A stretch of 64,000 nucleotides of DNA from CAWGMT01 sp963823675 (GTDB lineage: Bacteria > Planctomycetota > Planctomycetia > Isosphaerales > Isosphaeraceae), in assembly GCA_963823675.1 (NCBI GenBank), contig CAWGMT010000012.1:372001-436000 (forward strand), in the 5' to 3' direction. Below, in pieces: positions 30,920 to 40,650 of the stretch; position 1 is the stretch's first letter, and each line of letters starts with the position of its first letter. The notes under the pieces are model-generated. The model was not told the origin of the DNA. It worked only from the letters and a program-made list of their open reading frames with translations, and made no database searches. The position numbers and the translations under genes are program-made.

Positions 30920-31884
30920 GTTGGAGTCGCTGTGGGGTTCCGATATCGCTATCGGACGAGCGACCACCCCATCCAGACGGGCGGCGAGCCGGAGTTGGCC
31001 AGCCGAATTTTCTTCTTGGCGGGCCGAGGACACCAAAGGACACGCCGCGCAGGCGTGGGCCAGCGCTGGGACGCTTTACAGCGGTTGTTGCGATCCGGCA
31101 GGAATGGTGAGTTGGGCGGGTTATTCCGTCAACCAACCGCATACTCGGTACATACTTGGCATACTTGGCACGCGCCAGAACCTGCCAAGTATGCCAAGTA
31201 TGTGCCAACTATGTGTCGGGGATCGGGGCGCACGATGCGCGACTGGATGCACCTTCAACTGCCAATAGAGTCGCGATCCCGGCCCGAACCCGTCTTGATA
31301 GCCAAGATGAGTGGGATGGGCGAAATCGTCGAAAATGCGCCGAACGAGGCCAATTTCGCTGAATCGACGAGTATTGTCGAAGCACAGGATTTGGCGCCAT
31401 TTTGCATGGCGTTTTTGACGATTTTGGCCGGGTTTTTCGGCGACCTTGCCGATCAGGGCGCAAATCGGCGCGCATGCGGCCCCGAAAAGCGCTGTTTTTG
31501 AACCACACCCAATCGCCAAAGGACGCGCTGCGCTCTTGAAAATAGGGCCTGGTTCCAAGTCGTCACGCGGCGGGCGACAATAGATGGGCGGCTGGGGTCG
31601 AGCCGGTACTAGCTGACGGCTTCGCGCTGCCTGGGCCGCTTCTGCGAACGGCAGATCCAAATACACCGACGGACGGATTGCGAATCCGTCCCACAATCGC
31701 TGGGTCCTGGGCACGTTTCCATCCGCCGCTCGCCTGACGTAGAATAGTGGTGGGGATGCGTTCGAGCCGTCTCAATCTGGCGTCCGGGGGCCAATATGCG
31801 GTAGGCTGGGCCACCGTCTCCCCGTCGGTCCTGAAAAGGGCAGCTTGGGACTCGTCCGCCGACCGATCGAAGCCAAGGAGAACC
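30920..31884. other. long intergenic region with a perfect hairpin
   Basis: About 960 bases with no convincing gene. It holds a 21-bp perfect inverted repeat (31150-31203, listed separately). There is also a stretch around 31310-31500 whose plus strand reads APNEANF and AFLTILAGFFG; as I recall, such short sequences recur between planctomycete genes without forming a real protein. AAGGAG at 31875-31880 is the ribosome binding site of the next gene. Confidence 0.5.
31150..31203. terminator. perfect 21-bp hairpin
   Basis: The 21 bases at 31150-31170 are the exact reverse complement of 31183-31203, with a 12-base loop. The arms are themselves a direct repeat of ATACTTGGC. No T-run follows, so intrinsic termination is only one possibility; it may also be a decayed mobile-element end or a protein-binding site. 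Confidence 0.4.
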
Positions 31885-33627
31885 ATGATGACGCGCACAT
31901 CCGAGAAGAAGCGTGCATCCCGTGACGGAGCCGGGGTCGAGATCGCGGGCCACAACGGCTCAACCACGAGCACCACAACGATCGGCGCGTATTTGATCGA
32001 GAGGCTGCGATCGCTCAACGTCAATCACGTTTTCGGCATACCGGGCGACTACATCCTCGGGATGTACAAGCTCATTGACGAAAGCCCGATCACGCTGGTC
32101 GGCATGACTCGCGAGGACAACGCCGGGTTTGCGGCCGACGCCTACGCTCGAGTCAATGGGATGGGATGCGTGGCCGTAACGTATTGCGTGGGCGGGCTTT
32201 CGACCTGCAACAGCATCGCCGGGGCTTACGCCGAGAAGTCGCCCGTGATCGTGCTGGGCGGTGCGCCTGGGGTCTCGGAGCGGGCGCAGGACCCACTCTT
32301 GCATCACAAGGTGAAAAACTTCGACACCCAGCTCGAGGTTTTTCAGAAAATCACGGTGGCCTCGGCCGTGCTGGACAAGCCCGAGACGGCATTCAGTGAG
32401 ATCGATCGAGTGCTCGAAGCCGCGCGACGTTACAAGCGGCCGGTTTACCTCGAGCTGCCGCGCGACCGCGTGACCGCGGCGATGGTCAGTGCACACAAGC
32501 CGCAGGAAGAGCTGCCGCCCAGCGATCCGGATGCCCTGCGCGAGGCGATCGACGAGGCAGCGCGGTTGCTCAAGAAAGCCAAGCGCCCCGTCATTCTGGC
32601 CGACGTCGAGGTCCACCGCTTCAATTTGCAGGACGACCTGCTCAAGCTCGCCGAATCGACCGGAATGCCCATCGCTACCACGATTCTGGGCAAGAGCGTC
32701 ATCTCCGAGGCCCATCCCCTCTTCGCCGGCGTCTACGAAGGAGGCATGGGCCGGCCTGAAGTGACCGAGCTGGTGGAATCGGCGGACTGCCTGCTCTTGT
32801 TGGGCTGCTTCTTGACCGACATCAACCTCGGCATCTGGACCGCAAAGCTCGATCCATCGCGGTGCATCGACGCGACCAGCGAAGACCTGAGGATCATGCG
32901 CCATCACTATCGCGACGTTCGGCTCGACGATTTCATTCACGGCCTGATCGAGCGCAAGCTCAAGGTGGCCAGGACGCCGGTCCCTCCTCGCTCGAGCCCC
33001 TTCCTCCACGTCGCCAATGCGAGTGCCGACCAGAAGATGACTTCGGCGCATCTTTTTTGCAGGCTCAATCGCTTGCTCGGCCGCCACACCGACATGACCG
33101 TGATCGCCGACATCGGCGATTCGCTCTTCGGCGCGGCCGATCTCGAGATGCACAGGCACACCGAGTTTCTGAGCCCGGCTTACTATACATCAATGGGGTT
33201 CGGGGTGCCCGCCGCCGTGGGGGCCAGCATGGCCAATCCGCACTCGCGCGTGCTCGTCATCGTGGGTGACGGGGCCTTTCAGATGACGGGAATGGAACTC
33301 TCGACGATCGCCCGGCACGGGCTCAATCCCATCGTGGTGGTGGTCAACAACCACGGCTACACGACCGAGCGTTTCTTGCTAGAAGGGCCGTTCAACGACA
33401 TCCAGAACTGGGCCTACCACAAGGTGCCCGACGTGATCGGGGCTGGCATGGGCCTCGAGGTCCGGACGGTGGGCGAGCTCGATGCCGGGCTCGACGCCGC
33501 ATTCGACAATGAATCGAGTTTCAGTCTTCTGAATGTCCACCTCGACCCGTACGACCGCAGCCCGGCCCTCGAGCGGCTCGCGATCAAGCTCTCGAAGTTA
33601 GTCTCTTCACGCGGCGAAGCGGACTGA
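31885..33627 (+). CDS. thiamine-diphosphate-dependent 2-oxo acid decarboxylase (pyruvate/indolepyruvate decarboxylase-like)
   Basis: AAGGAG precedes ATGATG at 31885. The 580-residue protein has all three domains of the pyruvate decarboxylase group: the Pyr domain with NHVFGIPGDYILGMYKLI and the activating glutamate in MTREDNAGFAADAYARV, a central Rossmann-like domain with KAKRPVILADVEV, and the PP domain. The PP domain carries the ThDP/Mg motif GDGAFQMTGMELSTIARHGLNPIVVVVNN. The YAEKSPVIVLGGAPG segment favours PDC/IPDC over acetolactate synthase; no FAD-specific segment is seen. It stands alone, so the physiological substrate (pyruvate, indolepyruvate, phenylpyruvate) cannot be decided. Confidence 0.85.
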   Translation: MMTRTSEKKRASRDGAGVEIAGHNGSTTSTTTIGAYLIERLRSLNVNHVFGIPGDYILGMYKLIDESPITLVGMTREDNAGFAADAYARVNGMGCVAVTYCVGGLSTCNSIAGAYAEKSPVIVLGGAPGVSERAQDPLLHHKVKNFDTQLEVFQKITVASAVLDKPETAFSEIDRVLEAARRYKRPVYLELPRDRVTAAMVSAHKPQEELPPSDPDALREAIDEAARLLKKAKRPVILADVEVHRFNLQDDLLKLAESTGMPIATTILGKSVISEAHPLFAGVYEGGMGRPEVTELVESADCLLLLGCFLTDINLGIWTAKLDPSRCIDATSEDLRIMRHHYRDVRLDDFIHGLIERKLKVARTPVPPRSSPFLHVANASADQKMTSAHLFCRLNRLLGRHTDMTVIADIGDSLFGAADLEMHRHTEFLSPAYYTSMGFGVPAAVGASMANPHSRVLVIVGDGAFQMTGMELSTIARHGLNPIVVVVNNHGYTTERFLLEGPFNDIQNWAYHKVPDVIGAGMGLEVRTVGELDAGLDAAFDNESSFSLLNVHLDPYDRSPALERLAIKLSKLVSSRGEAD

Positions 33628-33915
33628 AGGAACTCGTCTAGGTACCGCCTGAATATGGGGGGCCGCGAGTCTGGGCGCGCACGCCCGCGAGAACGTGAAC
33701 GGCGTTGCCGAAGGCCCTTGCGGCCACGCCTCTACAGAGCGTTCCATAAAGAAGGCAACTCCCAGCGGCGGGCAGAGACGCCCGCCCCACTGAAAGCCCC
33801 CTGGATTCCACCTGGGGGGTGGGCCTCCGTGCCCGCCGATTTGGGCCAAGGGTTACGTTCTTTATGCAACGCTCAGTAGGTCACGTGGTCGCAAGGCCCC
33901 GGTCATTCGCGCGGA
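33628..33915. other. intergenic between converging genes
   Basis: It contains two GC-rich partly palindromic stretches, CGGGCAGAGACGCCCGCCCC (about 33770) and GTGGGCCTCCGTGCCCGCCG (about 33819). These probably fold into hairpins between the converging decarboxylase and FG-GAP genes and could help terminate both. No gene. Confidence 0.4.
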
Positions 33916-36654
33916 TCAACCGCCCGTGAGCTGGTTGTCCTGATAGCGCTCTACGCTATCCTGCACCGGAACGACACCGTTCAAAGCGCCGTACTTGTAC
34001 GGCTTGTGTTCCCAGGTATAGAGCTTCTGCGGATGGAACGCTCCCCGGTCGAACACCGACTTCCGCAACTGGTTGAACCCGCCGACCCGGCCGATCGGCT
34101 GGCCGCGGCTCTGGAAGTCGACATTGAGGTGCTTGCCAGGATGGTTGTAGGAATAGTTCCGGTCACGGAACCCCGGCGCCGCCAGGAACTGGTTGAGCGC
34201 GACGGTGATGGGTATCGGTTGATAGTTGTAGAGCGACAGCGCTGTAAGGGTCGGCACGAATTGGGTGTTGCCGAAGGCGGAATTGAACGTCGTCTCGCTG
34301 ATGGGCCCGGCGCAACTCCGGTCACACCCGCCACAACCGGCGAAACCGAGCCGCCCGTCACCGTGACTGGGGTGGCCGAACCGGTCCAGGTGCGGTTGGG
34401 CAACGGCGAGGTCGAAAGCGTACTGCCGCTGATCGTGATCGTCGTCGTGCCGGGCGAAAGTTTCAACGCCGACCGCGGAGAGATCGTGATGATCGCGTCG
34501 GGAATGCCGTCCGGGAGGTAGTTGTTCGTGTTGGGGTCTTGTTGAAGCGTCGCGGTCGGGAACGCAACGCCATTGACCACGACGGTCGCGGGATTGATGT
34601 CCGTCACCGGCATGAAATTCGGCGTGGTGCTCGTGGTGCCGAACACGTAGATCTGCAAGGCGGCCGGCGTCGTGTTGTTGATCGAGAAGGGAGCGAATGG
34701 CGTGCCGACGCCGATCGTGGTCGTGATGCTGGCCGCGCTCGGGATCGGGACCGTGATCAGGCCGCTCTGGATGATCATGGCGCCGCCGGCTTGCGTTCGT
34801 CCCGGGGTCTGCGTCACGTTATATCCCGGCGCTCCGATAATGAAATCGGCCTCCGAGTCGCCGTCGGCGGTAAACTGCTGGCCGTTCTGGAACCGGCTGG
34901 ATAGCGACGCGCCGAAGAAATTGGCGTATCCCGTGTTGGTCAGAGTGAATTGCAGGCCCGACAGCGGCCCTGGCAACTCGGCGGCCGTCAGTGGGTAGCT
35001 GCCCGTGAAATTGGCACGGCCGGGAATGAGGTAGGCCGTGCCCGAGTTGGCATTGTAGCCGGGCGCCCCGATCAGGATCGTATTGGGCTGGCCTACGTTG
35101 ATGATCCCGGTGTAAGCCACGGCATAACCGGCCATGTCGCCCGCGTCGGCACCGGTCAGGACGAAGTACTGCGGCCCCGTCGTCGGCAGATTGGCCAGAT
35201 TGTAAATGCCGCTTAAGTAGGCTGCGGACGTACTCTTGGCCCCGTAGAACACGTTGACCTGGCCGGCGGTCGCGTTGAGGCCCTCGGTAGCCATGGGCGA
35301 ACCGATCATGATGTCGCCGATGCCGTCGCCGTTGAAGTCGCCGGCCGAGGAGACCGAGAAACCGGCCTCGCCTCCGGCCACGCCATTGAAGATCGCTCCG
35401 GGAACGGCGCCGGTGCCGGTGGCCCCGACGCGATTCAGGTTGATGAACCGGACGGTGCTCGGAGGGGTGGTCGTGGCGAGGTTTCCGAGATTGCTTCCGC
35501 CGTACACCAGGTAGGCCGCACCCGCGCCTGAGGCGGCCGTCGGCGCTCCGATCAGAAGATCGTCTACGTTATTGCCGCCGCTCGTGACGCCATTAACGTC
35601 GCCGCCGTCGGCGACCGAGAACCCGGCCATGTCGCCCGCGGTGACGCCTGCCAGAATCACGCTCGTATTGCCGCTCTGGCCCAGGGTCGAGACATCGACG
35701 GTCGATACTCCGGTGGATAACGTCGCAACCGAGTCCACGAAAACAGCGCCGGTGCCGGTATTCAACCCGGTCGAAGCCGACGGCGCACCCAGAATGACGT
35801 CGTACGCGCCGTCTCCCAGAATGTTGTACCCGCCGGCGACCGAGTAGCCAAGGCTCCCACCCGGGCTTGTGCTGTTGACAAACGTGACCAGGTTCAGTCC
35901 CGGATAATCCGTGGCGAAGTTGGGGTCGTCGAGATTGATCGACTTGCCGATCTGAGCCTCGAAGTTGCCCCAGAGCAAGTAAGCCCGGCCCGTTCCCGGA
36001 TTGTTGCCGCTGGCGTCGGTTGCCGCCCGGCGCTCCCAGCAAGATGGCCCCCGTGCTACCCACCTTCAAACCGGCCACGGAAGCACCAAGATTCGAATTC
36101 GGGTTGTTGCCGGTATAGAACTCCATGCCCGCGAACGGAATGGTCAGAGCCGTCCCGCTGATCGGATTGTTCTGAGGAGACTTCCCCAGCATCCCGAGAT
36201 CGCCGACGCGGTTGTTCGGCGTATAGTTGTAGACCCCGTTGGTCTTGCCGATCCAGTCCTGGACGGTCGGCGCGGTGACCGACTGCGAGCCGAGGACAAG
36301 ATAAACCGCGCTGCCGGCCAGGGATCCGAGCGCGCTCGGGTTCCCGGGCTTGGTGGTGGGGGCACCGATCACGAAGTCGTCATAGGGATTGCTGTTGATC
36401 GTTCCGACATCGGCGACGCTGTAGCCGGCTCCCTGCTGGAGCACCCCGCCGCCAGTCCCCGATAGGTTCGCACCGCCGAAGTCCATACCGTAGGGAATAT
36501 TGGCAATTGCGGGAAGCTGGGGCACCGTGTTTCCGCCCAACTCGATCGACAGGAGGACTTTCTCTTCGAGTGCTTCGCCCAGTGGTCGGAAATGCCGCTC
36601 GCCGGAACGTTTCCACGTGCCGGCTACCCGAGGTCGGCGATTGCCAAGATGCAT
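33916..36654 (-). CDS. integrin-like FG-GAP surface protein with LE-x-K-x-LLS motif (frameshifted)
   Basis: AAAGGAG just ahead of the ATG at 36654 fixes the start. The N-terminal region carries GEALEEKVLLSIEL, the planctomycete LEPR-XLL-like element. About seven FG-GAP blades follow, each ending in an IGAPxx strand (YDVILGAPSAS, VDDLLIGAPTA, IGDIMIGSPMA, NTILIGAPGY), as in integrin-alpha propellers. A beta-rich domain and a basic C-terminus come last (RNYSYNHPGKHLNVDF). Frame changes lie near 36020 (an extra C in AACCGACGCC splits GAPGGN from DASGNNPGTG) and near 34305. Likely a secreted calcium-binding surface or adhesion protein of about 900 residues. Confidence 0.75.
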
Positions 36655-37322
36655 CGGAGACTCCTTTCTCCCAAGCCTGAGGTCGCGTCCGCCGCGCAGG
36701 ACGTCGCATAGATCCCCCACGCGGCAATCGTCCCTCGGCACACCATTCCGAGGGGCAGCCTGTGCGCAGGCACCGGCTCGTCGAGCCCGGCGCAAGTCGC
36801 CGCCAAGGGTGCTTCCTTACCTCTGCAATTTCGGCCCGCGGCGGGTTCCGACTCCATCGAATTCCTAACTTGGAGATCCGCTGCAATGCATAGCACCGGC
36901 GCTTTGGTCTCAACTCGTAGAACCGCCACGCCCGATATATTCGTTGACTCGAACTGCCAAGCAGACCGTGCCGGTTGCGCTCCGCTCGTTCTCTAGCGAG
37001 TATCGCCTCCGTCCGCCGCGGCCAGAAACCGCCGGCGGGGCGAACGCCCAGAGCGCGGCGCACTCCTCACGCATCGGCTCAGGCTGCGGCTGTTGCAGTT
37101 CGCATGAACGAAACAGGCTAATAACTTGCGGCAATCGACCGGTTCCAGTCGTCGGGCCGGCCCAGCCAGTACCACGAGCAAATGAACAAACTGGCGGGAT
37201 CGGTAAAGCGGAATGGATTCCTCTTTACAAAATACGGTCGGATGAGTGTAGCCAAACTCACGGCGGGCGAACCCCTCCAGGTGGGGCGCCCGCAACGTGG
37301 CAAGGGTGTCGAGGTTAGATCC
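36655..37322. other. intergenic, divergent promoter region
   Basis: About 670 bases between the leftward FG-GAP gene and the rightward efflux genes. I find no gene, repeat or clear promoter consensus. Confidence 0.5.
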
Positions 37323-40300
37323 ATGAGAAGAACGAGGAGTGCGGAATCTCGCGTCGGGCGCTTTCGGCTCGGCCGGGCATCAATCCTGGCCGTGCTGGCC
37401 GTCGCGGCGCAGGTGGGTTGCACCCGCGAGTTCTATCGCGAGTGGGCCAACATGGACGTGTCGGAAACCATCTTCGAAAAGAGTCGCGACCCGCGCTGGC
37501 GGCTGGACGTCTTTTCGATCGAGCCGCCGGCGCTCTCCCGGTTTGCCGACCCGTACGATCCCGAAGTGCCGCCGGCGCCTCCCGACGACGCCGCCGCCGA
37601 GGCCCTCTCGCCCGTGCCGCAGTGGCCCGATAACCGGCTGCTCATACCCGTCGAGGGAACCGGCTACCTCGATCTGATGGAATACTGGCAGCGCCAGGAC
37701 GACGGCAAGAGAGAGTTCGAGCCAGGCGCGGCCGGCAGCCAGCCGTCCGGGTATGGCAGCCAGCCTGCGCGGGTCTGGGAACCAGCCCGCTCCGCCTCCA
37801 GGCGGCACACCCCGGCCACCTGACAGTGGTTCTCCGTTCGCGCCGCCGCCCGCGCTGCCGCCCGTCGCCCCGCCCGCGCCCAACCGCCCTCCTGCTGGGC
37901 CCGATATGAGGGGGCCCCAGGCGGGGACCCCCGGCGAGAATCCGGGGGGCACGGCCACTCCCGCCCAAACGGTGATTCGCATGCAGGACGCGCCGCTTCC
38001 CCAACCGGCCGGCAGTTCTGCCGCCCGAGGCGAGGTTGCCGACCAATCGGTAACGAATCCGGGGACAAACGTCACCGGTTCGACGCCCATTTCCTTAACG
38101 AAGTTGACGAGCCCGGCCGCGACGACCCAGATTCCGCCACCCAAGCCGGGAGGCGATCGGGCGTTTTCGCCTCGCAGGTCGGAACGGGCGATTTCGATAC
38201 CTCCGCCCCGGTCGGGTGCATCGATTTCGATTCAGCCACCGGGGCCGGCTCAGTCCGCCTCGATTCCACCGCCTCGGCCAGGATCTGCTTTTGCTTTCGT
38301 GGAACCGCTCAGGGTCAAAATCGTGAATGATCGCTCGGTCTCCCAGGCAACGTTCTCCAGCAGCGCGGCTTCGGCGCAGCCGAGCCCGAACCAGGGTGCC
38401 GCCGCCCAGCCAGAGCCACAGCCCCCACCCGCGGGCAACATGGATCAACAGGTTCCGCGGCTTCAGCCCCGCGCCCCGGTCGGAAACGAACAGCCGCGCC
38501 CGGGCGGATTGGAGCCATCTGCCCCCTCAGTGGAGCTTACCCCCAGGCAGCTCGAGGAGATCGGCACCTTGCAGCCCGGCGGCGCGGAGGCCAAGGGGCT
38601 CGCGGAGATCCTGGTCGCCGTCGTACCCTCGATGGATGAAGCGGAGATGGCCGGGCTGCCGCGCGGATTCAAAGCCTATCGGCTCGGCATGGCGCACTGT
38701 TGGCTGCTGTCACTCATGAACTCACGATTTTACCAGTATAACCTCGAGGCACTCTACCTTGCCGCGTTGCCGGTGACTTTGCAGCGGTTCTACTTCGAGC
38801 CGCAATTCTACGCGGGGATGAGCCCATTGACGAGCGTTCCCCAGACTCCTGGTGTTAATGGTGTTAGTGTTGGTTCCTCGACACCCGGCGTGAACACTGT
38901 AAACAGCTTTAATTACGCGACCCGATTCTCGCCGACTGGCCAGATCTCGACCTTGAACCTGGGCACGGTGGCCGGCTTTGGGAAGCTGTTCAGCTCGGGC
39001 GGCCAGCTCCTGATGGGTTTCGCCAACGAGGTGGCTTTCAATTTTCTGGGCAAGAACCCGCAGCAACCGACCGTTCTGTCGGCCCTGCCGATCAGCTTCG
39101 TCCAGCCCCTGCTGCGAGGCGGCGGCCGCGCCGTGACTCTGGAGCCGTTGACCAGTGCCGAGCGTACGTTGCTTTACCAGGTGCGCCTCTTTGCACTCTT
39201 CCGGCAGGAGTTCTTCGTCGTGACCCTTACCGCCGGAACGGTGCAGAACTTCGGCAACACGTTCGCCCTGGCCGGGTTTTCAGCGGGAATCTCGGGCAAC
39301 GTCAACCCAGTCGTTGGTTTCATCCCGGCGGTCCAGAACATCGCGGAGGTCGAAATTGATCGCCGGAACGTGCAATTCTACGAGAACCTGTATAGACTTT
39401 ATACGGAATTGATCCAGGGAGAAGCTTCGGGATTGACGCCGCTTCAGGTTGACCAGGTGTTGTCGAGTCTGATCTCCGCGCGGCAGACCCTCTTCGGCGA
39501 CAAGATCACGTACCGCAACTCGCTCGACCAGTTCAAGATGCAGATGGGCCTGCCCCCGGACACGCCGATCGTGCTCGACATGCATCTTTTTCAACCGTTT
39601 TTCGAGGTTTTCGACGGCGTTGACCGCTGGCAGAAGGACCCCAAGCGCAGCATGGACCAGCTCCCGACAATCATCAGCAAGTTCCCGGTGCTCGAGGACA
39701 TCGACGTCGAGGGGCGATCGGTGCTGGGTCTTTATCGAAACTATGACGCGGAGCGCCGGATCTTCAAGGCCGAGGACGAAGATCCGTTGGAAGACGAGCT
39801 GCAAGCGGCCGTGCGGATTGCCCTGGAGTATCGTCTCGACCTTATGAACCAGCGAGCTGCGCTCTATGATGCCTGGCGGGCGATCCGGGTCACGGCCAAT
39901 GCGCTGCGGGGAGTTCTCAATATCGCCCTGACGAACAACATCTACACGCCGCCCGGCAACACCAACCCCTTTGCGTTCTTGAGCGAGGCCAAGAACTTCG
40001 GCCTGACGATCAACGCCGAGCTACCGCTGGTCAGGCTGAGCGAGCGCAATGCCTTCCGCTCGGCTATCATCACCTACCAGCGGCAGCGCCGGACCCTCCA
40101 GAACATCGAGGACAACCTCAAAATCCAGTTGAGAGGCGACTTGCGTGCCGTGCACTCGAATTACATCAATTACGAGATCAACAAACGCATCTTCGAGCTC
40201 GAACGTGCGGCTCAAGGATCAAGCATTCGAGCAGATCGTCGCCCCGCCAGCCGCGGCGGGCGGCGGCAAGTGGCCCTCGCCGCCACGCAGACGACCAACC

Positions 40301-40650
40301 TGCTGGGCTTTCAGGGACGTGCCTTCGGCTCGCAGGTAGCGATGACCATGGCCTACCAGCTCTATGAACAAGCCCGCCTGATCGTGTATCGTGACATCGG
40401 CACCTTGCCTTATGATGAATGGGAGGCATTCAGTGAACTTTTCCCTTCAGAGTACAACGGGCCGCTCATCGGCCGCTCCTCCATCGGGGGCCCCCGAGGA
40501 TTTACCCCGCCTTCAGAAGCCATCTCGGCGACGCCGGCTCGGCCGGTAAGCTCTGTCATCCTGGGCTTGGTGTGCCTGCTGGGCGTGGGCGGAGTCGTCG
40601 TCTACAGCAATCCCGGGCATGAGCAAGCCGATCAAGGGCTTCTTCACTAG
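37323..40650 (+). CDS. TolC-like outer-membrane efflux lipoprotein with long Pro-rich region (frameshifted)
   Basis: A lipoprotein signal (ILAVLAVAAQVGC, Cys near residue 36) is followed by REFYREWANMDVSETIFEKSRDPRW. A Pro/Ala/Gly-rich stretch of about 200 residues comes next, then a TolC-type domain from about 38550: ALPVTLQRFYFEPQF, SFVQPLLRGGG, EVEIDRRNVQFYENLYRLYTEL, ALEYRLDLMNQRAALYDAWR. The frame shifts near 37760 (one extra G restores SQPARSGNQPAPPPGG). Compensating shifts occur at about 40202 and 40265, where VRLKDQAFEQIVAPP is the expected reading. The open frame ends in a membrane helix (VILGLVCLLGVGGVVVYS) that more likely belongs to the HlyD protein. It should form the outer-membrane channel of the efflux system encoded downstream. 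Confidence 0.78.

Noticed and set aside
31121..31714. 197-codon minus-strand frame in the 31 kb intergenic region
   Set aside because: It runs through the perfect hairpin, has no start signal and resembles no protein.
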